Assembly: GCA_001986395.2 (NCBI GenBank)
Contig: MQVO02000019.1
Coordinates: 1-64,000 of the forward strand
Source of the DNA: Irpex lacteus
Lineage: Eukaryota > Basidiomycota > Agaricomycetes > Polyporales > Irpicaceae
Length of the DNA stretch: 64,000 bases
Direction: 5' to 3'
A program made the position numbers and the translations under genes. Below the pieces are notes generated by a model. The model was not told the origin of the DNA and did not search any database. It saw only the letters and a program-made list of their open reading frames with translations. Below, piece after piece: positions 10,304-20,705 of this stretch. Position 1 is the first letter of the stretch; every line of letters starts with the position of its first letter.

Positions 10304-10395
10304 ATAGTAGCACTTGTAGACGATGCTCGAAACACAGAAAAGTATGTATTTACCACAATCTTGCATTGTTCAAGTTGAAGCACCACAAAGCTGAA

Positions 10396-10466
10396 GCGAC
10401 CACCATCACATTACACGATCGACCACCATCAGCATGGATCGACCACCATCAGTGTGATCGACCACG
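10396..10466 (+). repeat. Short tandem repeat, GATCGACCACCATCAG units
   Basis: Four diverged copies of about 20 bp share the core CGACCACCATCA and follow each other directly. Non-coding; lies between the LTR and the hairpin array. Confidence 0.6.
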
Positions 10467-11033
10467 TTTGATCAGCTCCTGTCTGCAGATACTAAGCAAT
10501 GCAGACTCAAAGTCGAGGTAAGCTCACATCGAGCGTCGCACAGAAGCCCCAAAACAGGTACATTGCTGGGAACAAGGGCGTGATGATCATCCATTTCATA
10601 AAGCCAAACCTCGAAAATTCATCATTTGGTAATAATGATCAAAAAGTACCTTCATAGTTATCCGTATGTTCGTCGTGTTGTGAGAGTGAGAAAATGTCTG
10701 GCCGCGAGTTGACTTCCAAACAATGAGCAAGGTCGTGTTAGAACAAAGTCGTCATGACATACCGTTTCCGGTTTCCGCACTGGCGAAACAAGCATCGAGG
10801 AGACCGTCAAACTCGAAGAGTTGGTGAAGGCTGTGGCCAGAAAGCGTCGACGAGATCAAAGATTCCAGTGGGTGTTGGATGGATGTGCCTGAGAACGAGT
10901 GATCTCGAGAACGCTGGACGTGTTTTGTCCATGAACGAGATCTCGACGCCCGATCTGTATACTACGCACTTACTACGCTCACTTCCAGGCAGACGACGAC
11001 CATGTCTTCCTCTGAAGACTCAGCTCAACCTCT

Positions 11034-11800
11034 CCTCTGCCGGAATTTCCAGTTCACTCTTACGCAGCCACTGTTGCAGCTCACCGAAGCGACTGCTAGC
11101 TGCAATGGTGAGTCGTGCATTGCCAGCATTCCCGGCAGCCTCTCGAACTGAGAGCTCGTTGTTCATGCGAGAAGTGGCCGACATATCCGGCCACTGTGTG
11201 CATGAGTACGTACGCCAACTACAATTGCAACTCACGAAAGCGACTGCCAGCTACAGTAGTCAGTCATACTTTGCCAGAATTCCCGGCAGCCTCTCGAACT
11301 GAGAGCTCGTTGTTCATGCGAGAAGTGGCCGGCTTATCTGGCCACTCCTTGTATGAGCAGGTACGACGCCAGCCACCGTTGAATTCTATCGAAGCGACTG
11401 CCAGTGGTCGTACTTTGCCGGAATTTTTGACAGCAGCTCGAACTCAGAGATCGTTGCTCATGCAAGAAGTGGCCGGCTTATCCGGCCACTGCGTGTACGA
11501 GTACGTATGTACACCGACTACCATTACATTTTAGCGAATCAACTGCCAGTGGGTCTTGTTTGGCCGGAGTTTATGGCAGCCACTCGAACTGAGAGCTCAA
11601 AGCTCGTCGCGAGTGCGAGAAGTGGCCGGATAAGCCGGCCACTCCATGTACGGGTAAGTCTCTACGTACACCAGTTACCATTACAGTTTACCGATCTTGC
11701 TTTGCCGGAATTCCCGTCAGCCACTCGAACTGACAGCTCGTGGCTCATGCGAGAAGTGGCCGGCTTATCCGGCCAGTCCTCGCATGAGCAATGTACTCCA
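11034..11800 (+). repeat. Tandem array of ~145-bp units, each with a GTGGCCGG...CCGGCCAC hairpin
   Basis: Five copies of an inverted repeat of the type GTGGCCGGCTTATCCGGCCAC start at about 11174, 11325, 11469, 11622 and 11756, spaced 134-153 bp. Around each lies a conserved block: TGCCGGAATTCCCGGCAGCC, then CTCTCGAACTGAGAGCTCGT, then the hairpin, then a YGAGYA end. A partial extra unit precedes the first. One reading frame is roughly kept in most units (LPEFPAASRTESSL, MREVAGLSGHS), but the fourth is shifted. GT...AG intervals between units (for example 11655-11687) could be introns. Whether it is a duplicated exon, a satellite-like repeat or a structured transcript cannot be told from sequence alone. 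Confidence 0.8.
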
Positions 11801-12554
11801 TCCAACCACTAGGCCGCCGTGTGCCAGGCCGTCAGTGACAAGATTCGTCAAAGGTCACTCAGCAGTCGACACACTCATACTTATAGAATGGTTTCGCGTT
11901 GACGTATAGCGTATGGTACAAGTTGTACGAGAATATCAAGTACGAATCGAGGACGAGAGAGAACAACAATGAGATACAAGTCCAGTCGTCAGACTGTCGA
12001 CGAACGAAGTCGACGAACGAGTCAAGTAGTCAGGTAATCGAGAATCAGTTATTGGGTAAAGTGCTAGTAGTTACAACAGTTTGTTTGTGCAGTGTTAATA
12101 CGTGTGCGAGCAAAGTTCAAAGAATTGAAGTGCGAAGCGGGTGCGACGTGCGAGGTGAGAGGTATGAAGTGTGAAGCGAAACGTGAGGTGCAGAGCGAAG
12201 TGCAGAGCGAAGCGGAAAGTGTGAAGTACGTAGCGGAAAGTGTGAGGAGCGAAGCCAAACGAGTTGTCGAGAGTGAAATGTGAAGGGTAAAGATGAAGGT
12301 ATGAGAGGTATGTGTGCTATCGCATCGTTGTGAAGTCGTGTCGCGTAATGTTATAAATGCGGGGTATACTTATGGTATACAATCAGTAATCCAGAAAATC
12401 AAACCAATACATCGTCCCGTCGTCGTCGTCGCCACAGCCGAAGCCGAAGCCGCCAGTATGGTCGGGCCATCATCAACTATCGTCGTCCACCACCACCTAC
12501 CCCACCACCCAACGCCCCACCCCACCACCTTCATCACCTCCCACCAACGCCACC
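11801..12554. other. Intergenic, with GCGAAGTG-type minisatellite at 12128-12262
   Basis: No supported gene. About 12128-12262 consists of degenerate repeats of GTGCAGAGCGAAG and GCGGAAAGTGTGAAG. The short plus-strand ORFs across it are low-complexity Glu/Ser/Val peptides produced by the repeat. From 12415 the sequence becomes CCACC/ACCACC-rich up to the end of the next gene. Confidence 0.5.
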
Positions 12555-14827
12555 CTAAAACCCACCAAAACACCCACCATCATCAACCCTCAACGAACAC
12601 CCACTCAACACGCTCCGCCCCTCAAAGTCTCCAAACCTCTTGAACCCCTCCTTCTCCCTAACCTCCTTACTCTCCCTGCCTTCCTTACCGTCTCGTTCCT
12701 TGCGTCGACTCCTCCGTTCCGAACTCCTCTCGCGCTCGCCACCGCCGTTCCGCCGGACAGCGCGTTCCCACCTCGAGGCTCTCGGACTACTGCTGATCGA
12801 GCTAGTAGAAGTAGAGATGGAGGAGGTGGCGGTGGCAGGACGCATGTTAAAAGAGACGGGACTCGTGGGGTTTGATAGCGGCGAGGGAACGGGCGGCGGG
12901 GAGTCTGAGAGCGTTAGGTTTAGAGAGGGAGAGTGAGCTGTCGTGTGTGAGTGTGAGTGGCGGGAGAGTGAGAGGGAGGGAGAGGGTGCGACGAGGGTTG
13001 GCTTTAGTGTTGGGGTGGGTGGTATTGATAGGGCTATACCGACGACGAGAGGAGGGAGGGGATGAGAACGATCAGTATACCGTTTTCTCGCATGGAGAGG
13101 GATAGAGTAAATGAGTGCTCACCATCGTCGTTGCCGTGAATCTGACTACTCCTAAACCTCGCGAACGCACGATCGACCTCATCGGACTGGTCGTTGCGGT
13201 CGTCGAAGACGTGTTTTGACTTTGAGATGGAGGAGGGGACGGTGTATGCGTCTGATAAGAAAAGATCGGTGGTTAGTAAAGTTCGAAGACTGATGATAGC
13301 GAACGAAGACGAGAACGAATGGGGGATGGGATGTATGCGATCAAGGACGGAGAGCACCGTGCGTCTGTGTGAAACCGTGTGCGTAGAACACGGAGGCAGA
13401 CACAGACATAGCGATAGCAATACGGTAGAAGTAGTAACAGGAGCGGGAGAAGAATGCGTGTGCGATAGGAATGCGATAGGAATGAGAGATATGACGCAAC
13501 GACCGTCTAGACAGCACTGTTCGCACGTGTAGAAGAAGAGAAATCCGCAAGGGCGGACGGGCGAGAAGAAAGAACAGAAATCGAAAGGGCGAAAAGAACG
13601 TGGCGCATACACCCAGCGAAAGTTTAAACCCAACTCTGAGCCGCCCACACCCAACTCGCCCTGAGACCAGAGCCGCCCATATCCAGCACTCTGCCGCCCG
13701 GGTATAGCGGGAAGTGGGAGGAGTGGATGGATAAGGAGGATCGTCGGTCGGCGAGTTGGTAGGTGCGCGGGGGATGGGTATCGAAGCGAAGCGTGTAGAT
13801 AAGGGAATGGTAAGGGGTGGGCTAGAGTTGTTTGTGTGTGGGAGGGTAGGGAAAGTAGGGTGGAAGGAGAGAGAGGGAATTGTGCGAGTGGTGGGAGGGT
13901 AGGGAAAGTGGGAGTGGGTGGAATGGGGAGGATGGAATGGGAGAGGGTAAGAGAGGCAAAAATAGCGCATGTAGGGAATGGAACGGGGGAAGATAGCGCG
14001 TGTAGCGAGTGGAAAAGCGCATATAGCGGTTGGAATGAGGCATATAGCGAGTGGAGGGCGCATATATTGAGGGAACGGTGCATCGAGTGGATGGAATGGA
14101 CAAGTGTGGAACGGGGGAGGCAAAAGATGGCAAAAATAGCGCATATAGCGAGTGGAAGGGCGCATATAGCGAATGGAAATGGCAAAAATAACGCATATAG
14201 CGAGTGGGATGGCAAAAGTAGCGCATATATCGAGTGGAACGGGGGAAGAAAGCGCATATATCGATTGGAATGGCAAAAAAAGCGCATATAGCCAATGGAA
14301 ATGTACTCACCGATATCAATGAAAGGGTTGGGAAGTCGGTCGCTGTCGTCGTCGTCGGACGAGGAGCTTGTGAGGTCGGGCACGAGGGGAGGCAGTGCCA
14401 CACCCGTCGTACTGGAGGCGTGCGTCCGACGCGTGGCAGGGCTGCGGCCTCGTCCTCTCCTCCCGCGTTCTCGTTCCTGTCCATTAAAATTCGAGTGCCC
14501 GTGAGATGAACTTGAGCGTGAAGGGGAGGAGGAAGGGGAAGACGGGAGGTACGTCCGTCCGGGACATCCACGCGCGGGGAGTTTGCACGCGTTGGGCGCG
14601 ACGACGATAGGCGTGCGGTCGTACTCTGTGCTTGGGTGCGCGAGGAAGGTGCGCGTGACGAGTGCGGGTGTGGGCGGGAAGCGGACGGTGGGTTGGCCGA
14701 GGACGGAGGGGTCGATGTGCAGGAGGCCGAAGGAGTCTTCGTCGGTGGTTGGTGGGAGTGCTATTGCTGGGGGCGCCGACGGACGTTTTAGGATTGGTTT
14801 GTTACAGGGGCAGAACGTCGGTGGCAT
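12555..14827 (-). CDS. Conserved basidiomycete hypothetical protein, 374 aa
   Basis: Three exons (14827-14311, 13251-13123, 13033-12555) sum to 375 codons. The N-terminus (LKRPSAPP...DPSVLGQPTVRFPPTPALVTRTF) followed by YDRTPIVVAPNACKLPARG is a pattern I associate with a widely shared, uncharacterised mushroom family. The middle is Ser/Pro/Arg-rich with an acidic patch (SSSSDDDDSDRLPNPF). Exon 2 encodes KHVFDDRNDQSDEVDRAFARF. The C-terminus is basic (RRSRRKERDGKE). It is probably a largely disordered intracellular protein; function unknown. Intron 1 is about 1,059 nt and is filled by a minisatellite. A 597-aa ORF reading through that intron is an artefact of the repeat. Confidence 0.75.
13960..14300. 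repeat. Intronic minisatellite, GCGCATATAGCGAGTGGAA units
   Basis: A dozen or more diverged copies of a roughly 25-32-bp unit (GCGCATATAGCGAGTGGAA plus a GGCAAAAATA-type spacer) fill the 5' half of intron 1 of the host gene. In the minus-strand sense they read as repeated CATTCGCTATATGCGC. The repeat keeps frames open on both strands, which creates long false ORFs. Confidence 0.75.
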
Positions 14828-17700
14828 CGTGCTCGTTAGTTATTGTTAGTACAACAGAAGTGAAGAGAAGAGGGAAGGTGGAGGTGAGGTGAGGGACGGA
14901 GGGAGGGGAGGGAGTGAGGGGGGTATATACGGCTGTTCGGGTTGGGTGGGTGAGCTGTGGCATGAAACTCAAAGTTGAAATTGAATTCGAAAATAAAAAA
15001 AGGGAAAAGGGCACTGCGATGCCATCATCCATCAAATCTAATCAGGAGGTGAGATAATCTCGTCGGACGTCTCGCACCGTCGGGCGGTTCTCTGCGAACG
15101 CTTTCTCTTCTTTCTTTCGTCCACTCATGTTGCTGGCCATGCGAGGGGTCCTCCCGATTTTCTCCTGCTGCTCACGTGGGTTTGCGTCATTCACCCCGCC
15201 CCGAGTGTGTGGCCAGCGACGCCCGCACCCCGCTCCACGCGTACGTCCTTCGAGTTTTCGCGACGATCTTTGCGGTTTGACTTGTACGCATACAGGCCGC
15301 GTCTCGCTTTACCTCGATCTACGACGCGACGCGACTGGACGCGACTCAACTTCAACGCTAACCATGCAATCCGCTCCGACGCCCTTCCTTCCGCTTTCCC
15401 TCAACGCATGCTCCAGCATCCCCGTATACCATACCGCATATATGCACGCTAAAAGCCCGCATACACACTCTCTCTGCACCTGCTCCGCCGCCGACGACTG
15501 TGTACGCCTTCCCTCGCTCCATTTCGTCCGCCCTCCTTGAAAAGCAGCAAACGCCGCCTTGCATGCTTCGAGCTTGGGTTCACTGTGTACTCTCGCTGCC
15601 CCTCCTACTCCTGCGGTCTCTCCGCTGCTAGCTGCCGTCCTCGCCCTCCAGACGTGCTCGTACGTTCCCAACAGGCGCATACATCCACTCGCACATCCTG
15701 CAACGCGCGCATTCACCTCTCCATCGCATACATACCTACCTGATTGCACCGCTAGCGCACACTAAACTACCCTCCTCGTCTGGCAAAGCCCGCATACATC
15801 TACGACTGGAGTCGATGCTCTCCTTTCTTCTCTCTGCCCGCTAGGTCTTTGCCATCTACACATCGTTACCTTCATCCTCTCCATGGTCCTTGGCCTAACC
15901 TACCAGATCCACGACGTGAAGATATGAGGTCGGCAACGTGAAGCCACTGTCCTGTTTTGACAACTCCCTGCCCCTTCCGCTCTCCAACCTGCTTGTGCCC
16001 AACGCTCGTACATACCCACTCATCCTACAGCAAGTTCGGACCACTTACGTTCCCCTGCAGTCCTTCGGCACCCCACAGATCACGGCTCTCGCCTTTGCAT
16101 CCACCCCAGCCCCTGCCATTACAACGACACTTCAACGCTTGCCCTCTGGCCGACCTCGGATGCCCTCTCATCAACCTCGTCTAATACAAATTCCACTTGC
16201 AGCACGCATTGCATGACAGGAAGACCGAAGGGAGGAAGACTTCATCATCGGATTGGACCAAGCCAAGGAGTGTAACGGAGAGAACGGATAGTCAGACAGA
16301 GGGGGCGGGCAGGTTTCATAACGGCGTGTCAGGTAAGTAGTCCTACTGTCTGTTCTCTGCCACTTCTACACACTGTCCGCATCCCAGGTCTCGCCTTCGT
16401 CCATTCGCTACGGCTGTCTGTTTGCATGTGCTGACTATCCCTTCACGGTCCGCAGAAACGTCAGGCGATGCTCATGAACACGAAGGCATGCCTTACATGT
16501 CTGGAACACGGAGATGGAGGCAGGCTAAAGTGTCGGGCAGTAGAGCGCAAAGAGCAGAACGGACGAAACAACAAACGGAGGAGGCAGGTTTTGGACAATA
16601 GCGTCAGGTAAGTAGTCTCACTGTCTGTCATTTTTATGCCATCCACGCGCATTGCCTTCACCCCGTGTCTCTCCTTCGTTCTGTTCGTCGTGGTTTTCGG
16701 TACACGTACGCTGACTATCCCTTCTTCACGGTGTGCAGGAATGCCAAGTAAACAATAGAACTCGCGAACAAAGTGCGCAGTCGAAGAGAAGGCTTATGGA
16801 TCCGCGGTGTATCCTTCAGCATTCGGCTGTCAACTGCGCTGCTCAACATGAGGTCATATACCCACCCCGACCGATGGACCCAGCTGCTCCTTACTCAAAT
16901 CTGTCGATTTGAAGTTGAACGTGTACGTCGCAAGCATTCTCTATCTACCCTCCGAAAGTCCAACTCGCGAACTTGTTTTTCTATCTGTCAAGAAGCTGCC
17001 CTCGTTATATTCATCAAAAGACATACGACATGCGGATCATATCGACTCGCAACCCTAGACATGCGTGGCTGGCCATACCGCACGCCTCATTGTCCTCCGT
17101 ACGGTACACAATCAACCTAATGCGCAACGTGCATTCATCAATATTCGACATCAAGTCATGGGACCACCTCTCCTCACCTTTCCCTCCATCCATCCCGGTA
17201 TATCTCTCTCGATACGGATGAAGGATAGACTGAGACGTCGGAGTTGGGTTAGTCCGAGTGTTGCAGGACGGAGGAAGGGAAAGGATGGGACTTATCTGTA
17301 TCAGGTGCGTAGAGCTTTGCTGCTTGTTGACGATTATTGCGCTGACGTTTTGCCCTGGCCATCCCGAACATTCACTCTATACTAGTATTAGGGTCAAACG
17401 CAAGACTGAAGAGCTCTCGGTGTTACATCTGGCGTTCAACGTTCAGCATCGTCGGCGTTCGGCACGCGACAAAATCGTGTACACGCCAAGGAACACCCCG
17501 CTACGGCAAGCCACGACGAAGCCCTATGCTACAAATCCGCTACAGAGTTCAAGCAAACGCACTCACGCTTCCCTGTACGGTTGCCTGATCGAGAGAGTCT
17601 GGTGTTGTGCTGCGCGTCGACCGGCAGCGCTCCGACTCCCCGTGATAGACATGTCAAGATAGTATGTCCCGGGACGACGCTGTAGCAAGACACCGAAATA
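14828..17700. other. Gene-poor region with a duplicated exon-intron-like module
   Basis: No convincing protein gene. Plus-strand ORFs at 15127-15540 and 15938-16216 have shadow-like composition (His, Ser, Pro, Arg) and no domain. From about 16285 to 16745 two related modules occur, each with GTCAGGTAAGTAGTC (16328 and 16603) and a GCTGACTATCCC...CACGGT...GCAG end (to 16455 and 16739). They look like spliceable introns about 275 bp apart with related flanks. The block may belong to a non-coding transcript. Confidence 0.45.
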
Positions 17701-20124
17701 TCTACTTCTCACGTCCTGACCGTTAGTGCGTTCGTCGACGTCCCGTGAGTGCTGCGTATGTCTGTAGTGCTACAAGCTAATTCCGGATACCAAAGCTAAT
17801 GCTGCTAACTAGTGCGACCGAAGCTCGTATAGGCACCACCACTAGCTACCAAACCGCTCTTCTCACCAGCTACAGCACCCCGGGAGTATAGCGTGGGGTA
17901 GGTAGCAGACAGAAAAGTGATAGACGTCCTGTCAGGAATCACGAATTCGAAGTGCGGGGTAATCGAGAAGTACGTGAGGTATCGAGATTCGACGGGCGTA
18001 GTCCAGGGGATGGTCGGATAGTCGGGCCTGTAGGTGAGCGAGTAGTGAAGAGTGGAATGCGGTGCGTGTTTCCGAACGTTCTAAGGTGTGAACGTCTCTC
18101 TGAGTTTGAGCTTGCTGTTCGCAGTAGGGGAGACAGGAATACCTCGTACGGTCGTGCCAAGGAAAGCGTAGCAGGATGCTGGTCGTCGAAGCTCACTTCC
18201 TTGAGTCCGCACAGTGCATGCGCTCCGCACGTGAACTTGTGGCCTTACCGTACGACACTGCAATGTGGTCCTGCAATAATGCATCAAGACGCAAGGTTTA
18301 CTATCAGGGACGCCACATACGGTACACACAGGCACCCCGACCGAATAGGTATCTGCCCTCCGACAGTCAACCTACAAGTCCGCGGCTGAGCACTAAATAT
18401 TCAAGATCACGTCCCTCCGTGTGTTGGGATGGGCACATGACATCGGTACGTCGATCCGTTTTCCATAGTCACAGCAGGCGCCACAGTGGCTGATGCTCTC
18501 GCTAACAGTATGTTTTTGGTTTTCTCAGAGTTTTCTGTTATGTCATGGGTCATAGTATAACATACGGAACGTTATGTCGCCTCGACAGATGACGTGAATT
18601 AGAGGCGACGGCGATGGGAGTCTCAAGATTGGAGTGCTTGTTGTGCAAGGACTCAAGTTCTCGTGATTCCGCCATATTGTGAGTCTGCCATGTCGGCTTC
18701 TCTCCCCGGATATCTCATTTACACAAACTATCGAAGTGTTTGAGAAGCCCGAAGGCCATAGAACAAGGATACCGATGTGCAACTCGCCATCCCAATCTGC
18801 TCTGAACCACGTTCAAGCAAACGAAAGTTCAATGCGCAGTTTGAAGGTTCGTTACGGGTGTCGGGTCAGTATCTACGGTGGTCGCTTGGTCTGCTAAACT
18901 TGGATGGCTGACTGAATAGAGTTAGGCACTCGCAGCTCGTGCGTCCCGGCCTCATCCTAGCTTCGGTGATAGTGAAACGTCATCGAAGAAGATGGATGTC
19001 GCATCGGATGCGGTACTGGATCGTTATAGGTATGTCTTGTTCCATTGTCGATGATACGGGTGTGTGTATGCCTCGAGCCGGAATTCCGAGGCTGCGAATG
19101 TGAATGTGGTGACGGGAACCAACAACACTGGAAAACGGCGTTCATGAGAAGTACAAGTCGAGCATCGTTCATTGGTAAATATGTTTGTCTGACATATCAG
19201 CAGACATACTCGCTGTGGGACGTGGCAGGCCCCAGACCGCATAACGAACGTCCGGAAGAAATAAATTCAATTCGGTGTTGGCAAAATCTACAAGACTGCG
19301 ACATTGGAAGCGGAGAAGACTTGCAAATAAGGCCCACCCAGAGCCGTTTCAAGTAGACGTATGGCTCATTTGCGGTGTGCACACGACGTGTGTCCATCGA
19401 TGCCTAGGGTCCCGACTACAACATATGATATACCATATACAAAGCAATAACGTACACGACTAATTCTCGGAACACACGGCTCGCGGTCGAGGAACGTTGC
19501 TGCGTACGGCACGAAGCAAGGATCACACAGTCCTGTGAGTGCTCGACATGGACGGTCCTCGGTGGTCTTGGCACTCCCCGACTGCCCTTTACGATCGTAC
19601 AGCCAATTGAGCCGGTACGCTCACCCGTCTCGAGATGAGCGTTAGGACGACAGGAACATCAAACTCAGAACTGTACGGTGCGAGGGCAATACAGTCCGTT
19701 GCGATGGGCAAACGGACGATGAAACCTACCCCGCACTTCTCAACAGCTTATTACCCCACGTTTGACGGGATCGCGAGGTAATCTGGCACCCTGGATCATA
19801 TTGTACGAGGTGAGACAGATGGATGGTCGTTCTGCAGTGTCAGAACCCTTGTCTGAGTCGGATGGTCGGTCCTGTGCCAAAGCACGCCCGTCAAAGGAGG
19901 CGGTAGATGGAATGTCGGTACGATCATCCGTAATATATTCCAGGTGTTCTCACCGCCGTGTACTCAATACATGCAATATTATTTTCTTCTGTGTTCAGTT
20001 CAGTGTGCTACAGATCACGATCGACAGTGAGAAGCGTCGTAACTGAAAGGATACGCACGCTGTAAGAGGCCCTTGTCGACTGCGTGGCCAGACCCTGAAC
20101 GCGTTCACGATGAACTCAAACTGG
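17701..20124. other. Gene-poor region, nothing recognised
   Basis: I find no ORF with protein-like composition, no tRNA B-box in a credible cloverleaf, and no clear repeat. Short ORFs occur on both strands but none has a splice partner that extends it. Confidence 0.45.
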
Positions 20125-20472
20125 CTACCCAGACCGGGTATCACACCTGATAGTTCTGGGTACACTTCCCGTTTTGTCGACGGTGTTCACGCACTCCTTT
20201 GAGTTCGTGCGGCGATATCTTACGTCGCCATCGTTTCCGCAGATGTCTAGGGCCTGTCGAAGCCATTGAGTACATCGCGCTACAAGGCCCGCATGTATAA
20301 TGCCGGGATGCGCACCGTCTCTGAATTGGTTCTCTCCGCGTCGCAGCGGTAGACGACAGAAAGGACGCGGAGATTGAGAAGGAAGAGTTCGTAGTCGTTT
20401 GCAATTCACGGAGACCGACTCGTCATCGTCAGAAGTATAACACACGAGTGAGCGTCGAACTTTAACAACCAT
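20125..20472 (-). CDS. Possible small orphan protein, 115 aa
   Basis: The ORF starts at a true ATG (20472) and reads MVVKVRRSLVCYTSDDDESV, then a basic middle with LPLRRGENQFRDGAHPG and a tail with YRRTNSKECVNTV. The composition is more protein-like than its neighbours, but there is no recognised domain. It lies 234 bp downstream of the RPO41 stop on the same strand. It could be a chance ORF. Confidence 0.25.
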   Translation of the reverse strand: MVVKVRRSLVCYTSDDDESVSVNCKRLRTLPSQSPRPFCRLPLRRGENQFRDGAHPGIIHAGLVARCTQWLRQALDICGNDGDVRYRRTNSKECVNTVDKTGSVPRTIRCDTRSG

Positions 20473-20705
20473 TTAAACGAGATAGACCTGGGACATTTCT
20501 ATACGTACTATAATGCTATTAAGATACATGCGTGCATGAGGTGAGTTTGTATATGTACGATGGAAAATCAAAAGGGAGAAGCATTGCGTTATAACGTAAG
20601 CGGCGATGATAGTAGTGATGTGGATGTAGATAGCGAGCAGCGATGCAGTATGTGGAAAGAGCAACGAAACACAACGAAAGACCCATGGAGGAATCCGACC
20701 CGAGC

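Noticed and set aside
11034..11800. CRISPR array
   Set aside because: The units are ~145 bp with no short repeat/unique-spacer alternation, and the genome is eukaryotic.
13034..14310. Long His/Tyr/Cys-rich minus-strand ORFs (597 and 311 aa parts)
   Set aside because: They read through intron 1 and its minisatellite. Splicing them out gives an exact 375-codon gene.
15127..16216. Plus-strand ORFs of 137 and 92 aa
   Set aside because: Composition is Ser/Pro/His/Arg-rich and shadow-like, with no domain or conserved block and no exon partner.
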